The notes beneath the pieces are model-generated. The model was not told where the DNA came from. It was given only the letters and a program-made list of their open reading frames with translations, and searched no databases. Shown one piece after another: positions 14,950 through 23,812 of a DNA stretch of 64,000 bases. Source of the DNA: CAUZIB01 sp963578805 (GTDB lineage Bacteria > Acidobacteriota > Vicinamibacteria > Vicinamibacterales > UBA8438). Numbering within the stretch: position 1 is the stretch's first letter; the number at the start of each line of letters is the position of its first letter. Both the position numbers and the translations under genes were made by a program. Where the stretch lies: NCBI GenBank assembly GCA_963578805.1, contig CAUZDY010000001.1, positions 1 through 64,000 on the forward strand. Direction: 5' to 3'.

Positions 14950-16335
14950 ATGACCAGACGAGACCGCCATGTGATCGTTCTTGCCGCGGGTAAGGGCACA
15001 CGGATGCGGTCACGACGGCCCAAGGTACTCCACCCTCTCGCAGGTCAGTCGCTCATCCAGCGTGTTTTGCGGACCTCGCGAACTTTGGTCCCGAAGACTA
15101 TCACGGTCGTGGTCGGCCACCAGTCAGAGCTGGTGCAGGCGGCGCTGGCCCACCACGGCGATCTGAAATTCGCGCGGCAGGAACTGCAACTTGGTACCGC
15201 TCACGCGCTTCAGCAGACCCGTTCGGCCCTCGAGACTACCCAGGGGAGCCTCGTCGTAATGTCGGGTGACGTTCCCCGCCTCAGCTCGGCAACGCTGACC
15301 AAACTTATCGACGCACACGAAGCAACGGGCGCTGCAGGAACCGTGCTGACCGCTACGCTCAAGCGACCCTACGGATACGGCCGAATCGTCCGGTCGCAGG
15401 GTGAAATGGTTGGCATCGTGGAGGAGACGGACGCCACCCGTGAACAGCGTAATATTCGCGAGGTTAACGGTGGAGTGTATGCCTTTGATATCGAGCCGCT
15501 GTTCGACGCGCTCGACCAAATTTCAGAAACGGGACCGAAACACGAGCGTTACCTGCCGGCGATTATTTCATCGTATCGGCGACGAGGTTTGAGGGTAGGC
15601 ACTGTGACCGCCGACGATCCAAACGAAATCCGCGGTATTAACAGCCAGACCGAACTGGCGGAGGTGAGCAGTATCGTGAGACAAAGCAAGAACGAGGAGC
15701 TGATGGGTGCCGGTGTAACTATCGAGGATCCGTCAACCACCTACATCGATGACGACGTGACCGTGGGCCCAGACACAGTCATCCATCCGGGCGTTCGGCT
15801 TGAGGGACGGACCCACGTGGGAGAACGATGCGAGCTCCAGTCGTGGGTGCGCGTCGTCGACTCGACGATCGAGGACGATTGTATCGTCAGAAATTGTTGC
15901 GTCGTCACCGAGGCTCGCCTAGCTTCGGGAACTGTGGTCGGGCCCTTCGCACATCTGCGTCCCGGTTCAATTCTGGAGCTTGGTGCCCGCGTGGGGAACT
16001 TCGTAGAAATGAAGCAGGCGACTCTCGGCCGCGGATCCAAAGCCAACCACTTGAGCTACTTGGGTGACGCTACTGTCGGCGACCGGGTCAACGTGGGGGC
16101 GGGAACCATCACGTGCAATTACGATGGTGGGACAAAGAACAGGACGACGATTGCTGACGGCGCGTTCGTTGGGAGTGGCACGCAACTCGTGGCACCGGTC
16201 ACGGTGGGACAGGATGGCTACGTCGCCGCCGGGTCGTGTATCACCGAGGACGTGCCCCCAGGTTCACTGGGCGTCGCCCGAGCGCGACAGGAAAATAAAC
16301 CCGGGTGGGTGGAAAAAAAGCGCAGGTCTGAGTAG
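14950..16335 (+). CDS. glmU: bifunctional GlcNAc-1-P uridylyltransferase / GlcN-1-P acetyltransferase
   Basis: 461 residues, normal for GlmU. The N-terminal pyrophosphorylase has VLAAGKGTRMRSRRPKVLHP and GYGRIVR. The C-terminal half is a left-handed beta helix of hexapeptide repeats (VTVGPDTVIHPGVRLEG, FVEMKQATLGRGSKANHLSY, NVGAGTITCNYDGGTKNRT). It acetylates glucosamine-1-P with acetyl-CoA and then uridylylates it, giving UDP-GlcNAc for peptidoglycan and LPS. glmS, which supplies glucosamine-6-P, follows after 90 bases on the same strand. Confidence 0.97.
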   Translation: MTRRDRHVIVLAAGKGTRMRSRRPKVLHPLAGQSLIQRVLRTSRTLVPKTITVVVGHQSELVQAALAHHGDLKFARQELQLGTAHALQQTRSALETTQGSLVVMSGDVPRLSSATLTKLIDAHEATGAAGTVLTATLKRPYGYGRIVRSQGEMVGIVEETDATREQRNIREVNGGVYAFDIEPLFDALDQISETGPKHERYLPAIISSYRRRGLRVGTVTADDPNEIRGINSQTELAEVSSIVRQSKNEELMGAGVTIEDPSTTYIDDDVTVGPDTVIHPGVRLEGRTHVGERCELQSWVRVVDSTIEDDCIVRNCCVVTEARLASGTVVGPFAHLRPGSILELGARVGNFVEMKQATLGRGSKANHLSYLGDATVGDRVNVGAGTITCNYDGGTKNRTTIADGAFVGSGTQLVAPVTVGQDGYVAAGSCITEDVPPGSLGVARARQENKPGWVEKKRRSE

Positions 16336-16425
16336 ATGAGGGGCGACGCCCAGTTCCTGATTGCGCGCAACCGTCTAGATCCGCGATCCTGTAAGGGCAA
16401 GCAGCATCTAATCCCTTAACTCTTC

Positions 16426-18270
16426 ATGTGCGGCATCATCGGCTACATCGGATCGAAAGACGTCGTCTCAGTTTTGGTCGACGGCCTACGCCGACTCGAG
16501 TATCGCGGCTACGATTCCGCAGGCGTCGCCCTCGTTGAGGGGGCTCACGTCGAGGTGCGCCGCAGCGCGGGCAAGCTGTCCCGGCTCGAAGAAGTCATCC
16601 GTTCGCACCCGGTCAAAGGTGACTACGGGTTAGGACACACGCGATGGGCTACACACGGACGACCGACCGAAGAAAACGCTCACCCCCTTCGCGATTGCAC
16701 CGGCAAGATCGTTGTCGTCCACAACGGGATCATCGAAAACTACCTCGACCTGAAGTGCCAGCTTGAGGTTGAAGGACACCGCTTCGAGACTGAGACCGAT
16801 ACGGAGGTCGTGGCCCATCTCGTCGAACGCGAAACGCGCGACGACGGTCTGGAGAATGCTGTCCGCCGGGCGGTCACTCAGCTGCGTGGGCTCTTCGGCT
16901 TAGTCCTCTTGGCAGCTGACGATCCTGGAAAAATCGTCGCGGTTCGTAATGGTCCGCCAATTGTTCTTGGGATGGGTGACGGGGAGTTTCTGGTGGCGTC
17001 AGATATCCCGGCGGTACTGGGTCATACCCGCAACGTCGTGTTCCTTGGTGACGAAGAGATGGCGATCATCACCCGGTCACAGGTGGAGTTCACAGATTTC
17101 TCAGGTCGGGCCGTCTCGAAGTTGACTGAACGGATTCACTGGGACCCAGTGATGGCCGAAAAGGCCGGATACAAGCATTTCATGCTGAAAGAGATCTTCG
17201 AGCAACCTTGGGCCATCCAGGAAACGGTGCTCGGACGATTCTCCGAGGAACAGGGCACTGTGATCCTTGGCGAACTCAATCTTTCAGACACCGAGCTGCG
17301 CAAGATCGAACAGGTCGCGATTCTTGCATGTGGGACGTCCTGGCACGCCGGTCTGGTCGGAAAGTTCTTGATCGAACAGCTCGCACGGGTTCGGGTCGAC
17401 GTCGACTATGGCTCCGAGTACCGATACCGCAATCCGATCGCGGGAGGGCGTTCGCTCGCCGTCGTCATCACTCAGTCAGGTGAGACCGCGGACACCCTGG
17501 CTGCGCTACGAGAGGCGCAAAGCAAGGATGCCCAAAGTATCGCGATCTGTAACGTCGTAGGCAGCATGGCAACCCGTGACGCTGACGGAACCATCTACAC
17601 CCACGCCGGTCCAGAAATCGGCGTCGCCTCGACAAAAGCCTTTACCTCGCAACTCGTGGCCCTGAATCTGCTTGCGCTGCACCTTGCTGAGGTGCGGGAA
17701 ACCATTTCTGCGGATGAGGTCCAGCGGCAGATCGAGGGTCTGACCCAGCTAACTGGACTTGTCCAGCGCACCTTGGCTTGTGATGCCACGGTCGCCATCA
17801 TCGCCAAGCAGTTCTACCGATGCGCGAACTTCCTGTATCTCGGCCGCGGGATCAACTACCCGATCGCGCTCGAAGGCGCCCTCAAACTTAAAGAGATCTC
17901 ATACATCCACGCCGAAGGATATCCGGCCGGTGAGATGAAACATGGGCCGATCGCGCTGATCGATGAGAACATGCCGGTGGTGGCGTTGGTTCCCACAGGC
18001 CCCCTGTTTAACAAGATGATCGGGAACCTCCAGGAGGCCAAGACACGCGGTGCCTCGATCATCGCGATCACTGATGCCGACCCAGAGGCGTTCAGCAGCA
18101 TTCTCGACCCCGCCCAGGACTTCGTTGTCTCTATCCCGCCGGCCCACCCAATGCTGAGTCCAATTTTGATGGTGGTCCCACTTCAGCTCCTCGCGTATCA
18201 CATCGCCGTGCTCCGCGGGTGCGACGTTGACCAGCCGCGCAACCTCGCCAAGAGCGTTACCGTGGAATAG
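16426..18270 (+). CDS. glmS: glutamine-fructose-6-phosphate aminotransferase (isomerizing)
   Basis: 614 residues. It makes glucosamine-6-P from fructose-6-P and glutamine. The start MCGIIGYIG places the catalytic Cys at residue 2, as in class II glutamine amidotransferases, with the LGHTRWATHG and VHNGIIENY motifs. Two SIS domains follow (ACGTSWHAG, VVITQSGETADTLAALREA; LGRGINYPIALEGALKLKEI) and the C-terminus is DQPRNLAKSVTVE. The 90-bp leader does not resemble a glmS ribozyme. It forms a likely unit with glmU. Confidence 0.97.
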   Translation: MCGIIGYIGSKDVVSVLVDGLRRLEYRGYDSAGVALVEGAHVEVRRSAGKLSRLEEVIRSHPVKGDYGLGHTRWATHGRPTEENAHPLRDCTGKIVVVHNGIIENYLDLKCQLEVEGHRFETETDTEVVAHLVERETRDDGLENAVRRAVTQLRGLFGLVLLAADDPGKIVAVRNGPPIVLGMGDGEFLVASDIPAVLGHTRNVVFLGDEEMAIITRSQVEFTDFSGRAVSKLTERIHWDPVMAEKAGYKHFMLKEIFEQPWAIQETVLGRFSEEQGTVILGELNLSDTELRKIEQVAILACGTSWHAGLVGKFLIEQLARVRVDVDYGSEYRYRNPIAGGRSLAVVITQSGETADTLAALREAQSKDAQSIAICNVVGSMATRDADGTIYTHAGPEIGVASTKAFTSQLVALNLLALHLAEVRETISADEVQRQIEGLTQLTGLVQRTLACDATVAIIAKQFYRCANFLYLGRGINYPIALEGALKLKEISYIHAEGYPAGEMKHGPIALIDENMPVVALVPTGPLFNKMIGNLQEAKTRGASIIAITDADPEAFSSILDPAQDFVVSIPPAHPMLSPILMVVPLQLLAYHIAVLRGCDVDQPRNLAKSVTVE

Positions 18271-18658
18271 CTTTTAACGGGCGTGATGGAACGCCATTAA
18301 ATGATGTTGATGTGTTCTTCTGTTTTGAGAAAGTCATCAAAGCTCGAAACCTTCATGGCTCTCCTATCCAACTTATCAATCTGAACTTCACGATCAGATC
18401 AAGCAACTCCATGACGACGGCATGGGGTATCGAAGATTGCTGCTGGTTAAGGAAGAAGGGGTATAAAACACCTAGTAAAGGCACCGCCACTTTCCTAATC
18501 CCCAATTTCTTGCCAAACTCTCTTTGATAAGAAACCTCCTCACCGCCATCTGCCCGGCCGTTGCTATGCTTCTTGGACGTGCGGGATGAGTTGGGGTGCT
18601 GATTTTGAGAAGGATTTGACCGCAAAAGTTATTGGGGTTTGCTGAAGGAAATACAAAC
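18271..18658. other. 388-bp AT-rich intergenic region
   Basis: Only short unconvincing reading frames. A small hairpin, GGCGT/ACGCC, lies about 10 bases after glmS (around 18278-18294) but has no T-run, so I do not call it a terminator. The base composition is more AT-rich than the flanking genes. No RNA gene recognised. Confidence 0.4.
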
Positions 18659-18937
18659 GTGCCTAGATACATAATCGAACGAGATATCCCAGGAATTGGA
18701 AGTGCAGAACGAGAACAGTTACGGGACGCAGCAAAGAAGTCGAATGAAGTCCTGCGCCAGTTGGGTCCTAGCATTCAATGGGTGGAGACATATGTTGCGG
18801 GTGAAAAGACCTTTTGTGTCTACCTTGCTGACAACGAGGAACTGATTCACAAGCACGCAGAGATTAGCGGTTTTCCCGCCACCAAGGTGACTGAGATTCG
18901 GAAAGTGATCGATCCGACAACGGAGCAGGCAGGCTGA
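18659..18937 (+). CDS. DUF4242-family small protein
   Basis: 92 residues starting at GTG 18659, with AAGGAAA about 8 bases upstream. A TTG 27 bases earlier is also possible but less likely. Pattern: VPRYIIERDIPGIGSAEREQ, then LGPSIQWVETYVAGEKTFCV, YLADNEELIHKHAEISGFPA and IDPTTEQAG. This is the typical DUF4242 ferredoxin-like fold (YVIER.IPG, WV.SYV..DK.YCVY.A.NEE...HA...GFP, IDPTT). Function unknown. It stands alone between glmS and pcrA. Confidence 0.88.
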   Translation: MPRYIIERDIPGIGSAEREQLRDAAKKSNEVLRQLGPSIQWVETYVAGEKTFCVYLADNEELIHKHAEISGFPATKVTEIRKVIDPTTEQAG

Positions 18938-19035
18938 ATGTGTCCTTCAGAAATACAAAATCCGTTAAGTAGAGTCGTTACAAGAAATCAACTCCGCAAA
19001 TTTGGAATCGCTGTGATGGTCGAGTAGGCTCGACC

Positions 19036-21312
19036 GTGCAGTTCCTCGAACACCTCAACCCTGAACAACGCCGGGCCGTCCTTCACCGCGACGGTCCGTT
19101 GCTTATTCTGGCAGGCGCTGGGTCGGGCAAGACAAGAGTCATTTCCTACCGCACGGCGTATCTGATTGGTGATGGTCACGCACGGCCGGACCAAGTCCTG
19201 GCCGTGACATTCACAAACAAAGCAGCTGAAGAGATGCGGGAACGAGTGGAACAGCTGCTGGGGACATCCTCGCCTGGACTCTGGCTTTCGACGTTCCACG
19301 CGTTCTGTGCCCGTTTGCTCCGACGAGAGGGTCCACTCGTTGGGCTCTCCCGCGACTTTGTCATCTACGATTCGTCGGACCAGTTGACCGTCATTAAACG
19401 CGCCATGCGAGTGCTGGATGTCGACGAACGCATCACGTCGCCGCGCGCGCTGTTGAGTCGGATCAGTCACGTCAAAAACCAGATGCAGGCACCCGAGAAC
19501 CTCCTGGAATCAGGATTCAATTACCGGGACGAGCAGGTCGCCAAGGTCTACAAGGCTTATGCGCGGACGCTCGGAGAATCCAACGCAGTGGACTTCGACG
19601 ACCTTCTGCTCAAGGCGGTCGAGTTATTCGATACCTCGTCCTCGGCCCGCGCTCGGTATGCAGAGCGTTTTCGCTATGTCATGGTCGATGAATATCAGGA
19701 TACGAACCGTCCGCAGTATCTATTGATCCGTCATCTCGCCACCCATCGGAATCTGTGTGTGGTCGGAGATCCCGACCAATCCATCTACAAATGGCGCGGC
19801 GCCGACGTCGGCAATATCCTTGCGTTTGAGAAAGATTTTCCCGATGCCGTTGTCGTTCGGCTCGAACAAAATTACCGCTCAACCCAGGTGATTCTCGATG
19901 CGGCCTCCGGCATCATCAGTCAGAACCGCGATCGACAGGACAAGCGGCTCTGGACCGACCGTCACGGGGGTGACCCTGTCACGTGCCACCGCGCCCACGA
20001 CGAACTGGAGGAGGCGGACTTCATTGTGTCAACGCTCCGGCACGGCCTTGCGGGCGATTGCGACAGCGTCGCCGTCCTCTACCGCACCAACTCGCAGTCA
20101 CGAGCCATTGAGGACGCGCTGACGCGGGAGGGGATCCCGTATCGCATTGTCGGCAATGTTCGGTTCTACGAGCGAAAAGAAATCAAAGACGCACTCTCCT
20201 ATCTTAGGCTTGCGCTCAACCGTGATGACGATGTCAGTCTGCGACGAGTGATCAATGTTCCAGCCCGAGGCATCGGGAAGCGCGTGATGGAAGCGCTCGA
20301 GCATATCAACCCTGAACCGCCTCCATCTGACGCACCGCTCTTGGCCGACACAGAGCCCGAGACCCCACCCCTATCGCGGTCGCTATGGTCTCGCCTGGAC
20401 CGTGCCGTCGGCGAAAAGCTGGTCCCGACGAGAGCCCTGACGGCGTTGGGTCGGTTTCGAACGATTATCGAGAACTTGAATGCCGTAGCCAGGGACGAAC
20501 CGGCGTCAGTGACACTCGCGAAGGCGCTCGACCAAAGCGGGTACATCCAGGCGCTGCGCGAGGCCGGGACCGAAGAGGCTGAGAATCGGTTGGGCAATCT
20601 TCAGGAGCTGGTCTCAGCCGCCCGCGACTACGAAATTCGCGAGACCGACGCCAGCGTGAGCGGGTTTGTCGACCGGTTATCGCTGCTCTCCGAAACCGAT
20701 AAGACAAAGGGCGATCGAGATGCGCGTGTGTGGCTCATGACGCTCCACGCGGCAAAGGGACTCGAGTTTCCTTTGGTAGTGATCGCTGGCCTGGAAGAAG
20801 GGCTCTTTCCGCATGCACGATCGGTTCAAGACGACGCAGAACTCGAAGAGGAACGACGACTCTGCTATGTGGGCATGACCCGCGCCCAATCTCGACTTGT
20901 GCTTACGAGCGCGTCGCGCCGCCGGGTCTTCGGCGAGTATCAGGCAACCGAACCGTCGAGATTCCTAGGCGAGCTGCCAACTGACCTGGTCGAGGAAGTC
21001 GAACCGGCTGCGGCCCCGGTCCGCGTGGCTCGGACCTGGCAGTCCCGGTCCAATGGGTGGACCGGTCATGGCGCGCGCAACCGGCATTACGGCGATGAGA
21101 CCAAGCAGCCACCGGCCTTCTACGACGCTGCGGGAGAGGACCAGTCCGCAACCCACGTCCGTCCAGGCATGCGTGTCCGTCACGCGACCTTCGGCCTCGG
21201 CACCGTCGAATCAGTCGAGCCGCTACAAGATGACGTCAAGCTCATCGTGCGGTTTGAAGCCGTCGGACCCAAGAAACTTTTAGGCAAGTACGCCAAGTTG
21301 GAGCCCGTGTGA
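19036..21312 (+). CDS. pcrA: ATP-dependent DNA helicase UvrD/PcrA
   Basis: 758 residues starting at GTG. An SF1A 3'-5' helicase for repair, replication restart and displacement of bound proteins. Walker A AGAGSGKT is at residues 26-33; also present are AVTFTNKAAEEMRERV (motif Ia), VDEYQDTN (motif II), VGDPDQSIYKWRGAD (III), LEQNYRST (IV), LMTLHAAKGLEFP (V) and EERRLCYVGMTRA (VI). The C-terminus RHATFGLGTVESVEPL, then LLGKYAKLEPV is the PcrA-type tail that binds RNA polymerase in Bacillus. Its stop lies 23 bases before mrpE. Confidence 0.96.
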   Translation: MQFLEHLNPEQRRAVLHRDGPLLILAGAGSGKTRVISYRTAYLIGDGHARPDQVLAVTFTNKAAEEMRERVEQLLGTSSPGLWLSTFHAFCARLLRREGPLVGLSRDFVIYDSSDQLTVIKRAMRVLDVDERITSPRALLSRISHVKNQMQAPENLLESGFNYRDEQVAKVYKAYARTLGESNAVDFDDLLLKAVELFDTSSSARARYAERFRYVMVDEYQDTNRPQYLLIRHLATHRNLCVVGDPDQSIYKWRGADVGNILAFEKDFPDAVVVRLEQNYRSTQVILDAASGIISQNRDRQDKRLWTDRHGGDPVTCHRAHDELEEADFIVSTLRHGLAGDCDSVAVLYRTNSQSRAIEDALTREGIPYRIVGNVRFYERKEIKDALSYLRLALNRDDDVSLRRVINVPARGIGKRVMEALEHINPEPPPSDAPLLADTEPETPPLSRSLWSRLDRAVGEKLVPTRALTALGRFRTIIENLNAVARDEPASVTLAKALDQSGYIQALREAGTEEAENRLGNLQELVSAARDYEIRETDASVSGFVDRLSLLSETDKTKGDRDARVWLMTLHAAKGLEFPLVVIAGLEEGLFPHARSVQDDAELEEERRLCYVGMTRAQSRLVLTSASRRRVFGEYQATEPSRFLGELPTDLVEEVEPAAAPVRVARTWQSRSNGWTGHGARNRHYGDETKQPPAFYDAAGEDQSATHVRPGMRVRHATFGLGTVESVEPLQDDVKLIVRFEAVGPKKLLGKYAKLEPV

Positions 21313-21326
21313 CGGTGCGGTAGAAT
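21298..21326 (+). promoter_or_regulatory. candidate sigma-70 promoter of the Mrp operon
   Basis: TTGGAG (21298-21303), 17 bases, then TAGAAT (21321-21326). The -10 box matches 5 of 6 and the -35 box 3 of 6, and the -35 overlaps the end of pcrA. The predicted start site would fall within a few bases of the mrpE ATG at 21336, so the transcript would be leaderless or nearly so. Confidence 0.35.
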
Positions 21327-21335
21327 CCTCTCGCC

Positions 21336-21863
21336 ATGTCGGATGCAGGTCCGAGATCATTTAAACAATTTGCCGTCTTCGTAATGTTGTTCGCCTTTTG
21401 GCTCGTGTTCTCAGGTCACTTCGACGTCTTTCACGTGAGTCTGGGTCTCATTTGCAGTGTCACGGTGGCCACACTGTCATACGACTTGGTGCTCTCCGAT
21501 ACCCTGTCCTCCAGAACGGCGATGATCGCATGGCGGTTTGTGCAGTACACCCCGTGGCTACTCTACGAGGTCGTCGTCGCCAATTTCCATGTACTGGCTC
21601 TGGTGCTCCAACCCGGGCGTATCCGACCTCAGGTTGTGCGGTTCAAAACCGCCCTCACGAGTGACTTGGCCAAAGTCACGCTCGCGAACTCGATTACGCT
21701 GACGCCGGGAACGATCACGATGGATGTCGACGGCGACGAGTTCTATGTTCACGCGGTGAGCGACGAGGCGGCGCAGTCGGTAAAATTGGACGATATGGAA
21801 CGACGTGTGGCCTATGTCTTCTTCGAGCCCAGAGACGCCGGCCGACCCGTCGGGAAACCCTAG
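21336..21863 (+). CDS. mrpE: Mrp/Mbh-type antiporter subunit E
   Basis: 175 residues, MnhE family. Hydrophobic segments FAVFVMLFAFWLVFSGHFD, HVSLGLICSVTVATLSYDLV and WLLYEVVVANFHVLALVLQP are followed by the soluble domain LANSITLTPGTITMDVDGDE. The LANSITLTPGT motif is diagnostic. First gene of a ten-gene operon. Equivalent to MbhA of archaeal membrane-bound hydrogenase. In the complex it lies at the ion-translocating membrane end. Confidence 0.95.
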   Translation: MSDAGPRSFKQFAVFVMLFAFWLVFSGHFDVFHVSLGLICSVTVATLSYDLVLSDTLSSRTAMIAWRFVQYTPWLLYEVVVANFHVLALVLQPGRIRPQVVRFKTALTSDLAKVTLANSITLTPGTITMDVDGDEFYVHAVSDEAAQSVKLDDMERRVAYVFFEPRDAGRPVGKP

Positions 21864-21883
21864 CGCTAGAACGAACGTAACCC

Positions 21884-22171
21884 GTGACCGACACCTTCTT
21901 TTTGAATGTCTCTATCGCCATTCTGCTCGCAGTATTGGTGGCACTCTATCGGGTCCTCGTGGGCCCAAACATCATCGACCGCATCGTCGGCGTCAACGTG
22001 ATTGGCACGAAAACCATCACCGTTATCGTATTAACCGGGTATCTGTTCGAACGGGTCGAATTCTTCATCGACATCGCCTTCTTGTACGCCCTGATCAACT
22101 TCGTCGGTACGCTGGCCTTGTCGAAGTACTTCGAACAGAAAGGGGTCGAACACCCAGGGTCGACGCCATGA
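21884..22171 (+). CDS. mrpF: Mrp/Mbh-type antiporter subunit F
   Basis: 95 residues starting at GTG, three transmembrane segments. ALYRVLVGPNIIDRIVGVN is the MrpF signature (R...GP...DR......), and IDIAFLYALINFVGTLALSK follows. Its TGA overlaps the ATG of mrpG (ATGA), indicating translational coupling. Equivalent to MbhB. Confidence 0.95.
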   Translation: MTDTFFLNVSIAILLAVLVALYRVLVGPNIIDRIVGVNVIGTKTITVIVLTGYLFERVEFFIDIAFLYALINFVGTLALSKYFEQKGVEHPGSTP

Positions 22172-22470
22172 ATCTCGTGTCTGGCTTTCTGGTTGTCTCC
22201 GGTGTGTTTTTTCTTTTTATGGGCGCGGTCGGTTTGGTCCGGTTTCCGGACTTCTACTCGAGAATGCACGCCGCCGGGAAATGCGACACGCTGGGGAGCC
22301 TCCTGGTGCTGACGGGACTCGCCGGCCACGAGGGGCTCGGACTCACGAGTGTGAAGCTCATGACCATTGCCGTGTTCATCTTTTTCACCAGTCCCACCGC
22401 GACGCACGCTATCGTCAGAGCCGCCCATAAGAATCGTGTGCCGTTTTGGAACCAGGGAGACCGCACATGA
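22168..22470 (+). CDS. mrpG: Mrp/Mbh-type antiporter subunit G
   Basis: 100 residues, ATG within the stop of mrpF. GAVGLVRFPDFYSRMHAAGK is the MnhG signature (G..GL.R.PD...R.HA..K), followed by DTLGSLLVLTGLA and KLMTIAVFIFFTSPTATHAI. Three membrane helices. Overlaps the next gene by ATGA. Equivalent to MbhC. Confidence 0.95.
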   Translation: MNLVSGFLVVSGVFFLFMGAVGLVRFPDFYSRMHAAGKCDTLGSLLVLTGLAGHEGLGLTSVKLMTIAVFIFFTSPTATHAIVRAAHKNRVPFWNQGDRT

Positions 22471-22712
22471 TCTGGCAACTCGACATCGCCCTCCTGGCAC
22501 TGACCGTGATCTGCGCAGTTGCGGCGGTGTCCGTTCGTGATTTACTGGCGTCGGTTGTCCTGCTCGGTGCTTTCAGCCTCTTTATGTGCTTGCTGTGGGT
22601 CGAGATGGGCGCCGTGGATGTCGCGTTTACCGAAGCAGCGGTGGGCGCCGGGGTAACAACCGTGTTTTTCGTCGTGACCGTCTTAAAAACGGAGCGGGTG
22701 AGCAAGGATTGA
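22467..22712 (+). CDS. MbhD-like subunit (DUF4040)
   Basis: 81 residues, three membrane helices: IALLALTVICAVAAVSVRDL, LASVVLLGAFSLFMCLLWVE and GAVDVAFTEAAVGAGVTTVF. D(V)AFTEAAVG is the conserved motif shared by DUF4040, MbhD and the corresponding part of the MrpA C-terminal region. A stand-alone version is typical of Mbh/Mbx and of split-type Mrp systems. Coupled to both neighbours by 4-base overlaps. Confidence 0.9.
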   Translation: MIWQLDIALLALTVICAVAAVSVRDLLASVVLLGAFSLFMCLLWVEMGAVDVAFTEAAVGAGVTTVFFVVTVLKTERVSKD

Positions 22713-22999
22713 AGTATCTGAATCTCGTCGTGACGGGGTTAACCGGGTTGCTCCTCATCTTAGGGTCGCTTGGCATGCCAGAAACCGGTGATCCTCAGTC
22801 ACCAGCCTCACTACATGTCTCACCGCGCTATATCGAACAAGGCCTCGAAGAAACCATCGTGCCTAACATGGTGACGGCGGTATTGGCTGACTACCGGAGT
22901 TTTGACACCTTAGGTGAAGCGACCGTGATCTTCACGGGGGCGCTAACTGTGCTTCTCATCCTGCGAACGGGACGTAAAGATGAAGCGGAGGATTCGTGA
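22709..22999 (+). CDS. MbhE-like subunit
   Basis: 96 residues. It begins at TTG, which overlaps the preceding TGA (TTGA). One N-terminal helix (YLNLVVTGLTGLLLILGSLG), an exposed loop (SPRYIEQGLEETIVPNMVTA), then VLADYRSFDTLGEATVIFTG and a second helix. The NMVTAVLADYR.FDTLGEATV motif is that of MbhE and of the end of MrpA / N-terminal MrpB region. Overlaps the next gene by 4 bases. Confidence 0.9.
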   Translation: MKYLNLVVTGLTGLLLILGSLGMPETGDPQSPASLHVSPRYIEQGLEETIVPNMVTAVLADYRSFDTLGEATVIFTGALTVLLILRTGRKDEAEDS

Positions 23000-23412
23000 G
23001 AGGCGGCCAAGAGAGCATCGTCATCAGGACAATCTGTCGGCTCGCAGTTCCGTTTGTCCAGATCTTCGGACTGTACGTGATCATGCACGGTCACAGCAGT
23101 CCAGGTGGGGGGTTTCAAGGCGGGGTGATCCTCGCAGCCAGCTTTATGCTGTTGGCCATCGGCGATAGCCTTGAGGAGGCGCGGCGAAGATTCTCCACAA
23201 AAGCCGTCACAGTTTTACTCTCCGCCGGCGTTCTCATCTATGCGAGTATCGGCGTCGTGTGCCTCGTCCTCGGCGCAAACTTCCTTGACTACGGCATCCT
23301 GCCTGTGCCCGAGCCGAGAAACATCGGCATGCTCGGCATTGAAATCGGCGTCGGGGCGACCGTCATGGCGGCAACGGTCTCAATTTTCAACGACCTCATC
23401 ACGTTCGAGTAG
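22996..23412 (+). CDS. mrpB: Mrp/Mbh-type antiporter subunit B
   Basis: 138 residues starting at GTG (GTGA overlap with the previous stop). Four membrane helices. IMHGHSSPGGGFQGGVILA is the MnhB signature (G...PGGGFQGG). The segment NFLDYGILPVPEPRNIGMLG precedes the last helix, IEIGVGATVMAATVSIFNDL. Equivalent to MbhF. Confidence 0.95.
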   Translation: MRGGQESIVIRTICRLAVPFVQIFGLYVIMHGHSSPGGGFQGGVILAASFMLLAIGDSLEEARRRFSTKAVTVLLSAGVLIYASIGVVCLVLGANFLDYGILPVPEPRNIGMLGIEIGVGATVMAATVSIFNDLITFE

Positions 23413-23419
23413 GCGGAAT

Positions 23420-23812
23420 ATGCTCGAATTCGTCATCGGCCACTTTAACAATGTGACGTACATCATCTTGATGATGATCGGTTTCCACGCCATGACCGGT
23501 AAGACCAACCTGGTCAAGAAGGTCGTCGGTATGAATATTTTTCAGTGGTCAATCATCCTGTTCATCGTGTCGCTCGCGGCCAAGCGCGGTGGCACGATCC
23601 CGATCGTCCTGGGAAGCCACGATCATGGTGGGTCGCCGGTGATCAGGGCTGCGCAGTACGTGAATCCCTTGCCACATGTCCTCATGCTGACAGCCATCGT
23701 TGTGGGTCTTGCCACCACCGGCGTGGCACTGTCCCTCCTGCTTCGGATCTACAAGAGGTACGGGACACTCGAAGAAGACGAGCTGTTCGAGAAGATAGAA
23801 ACGTCGGAATGA
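23420..23812 (+). CDS. mrpC: Mrp/Mbh-type antiporter subunit C (NuoK-like)
   Basis: 130 residues from ATG 23420, preceded by GGCGGAAT. A NuoK homologue with three helices. NLVKKVVGMNIFQWSIILFI carries the NuoK/MnhC motif (L....G......). The loop GTIPIVLGSHDHGGSPVIRA and NPLPHVLMLTAIVVGLATTG are followed by a charged tail, YGTLEEDELFEKIETSE. The stop overlaps mrpD (ATGA). Equivalent to MbhG. Confidence 0.93.
   Translation: MLEFVIGHFNNVTYIILMMIGFHAMTGKTNLVKKVVGMNIFQWSIILFIVSLAAKRGGTIPIVLGSHDHGGSPVIRAAQYVNPLPHVLMLTAIVVGLATTGVALSLLLRIYKRYGTLEEDELFEKIETSE

Noticed and set aside
16336..16425. glmS ribozyme or riboswitch in the glmS leader
   Set aside because: The 90-bp leader is too short for, and shows no match to, the glmS ribozyme core.
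18271..18300. terminator hairpin after glmS
   Set aside because: The stem is only 5-6 bp and is not followed by a T-run.
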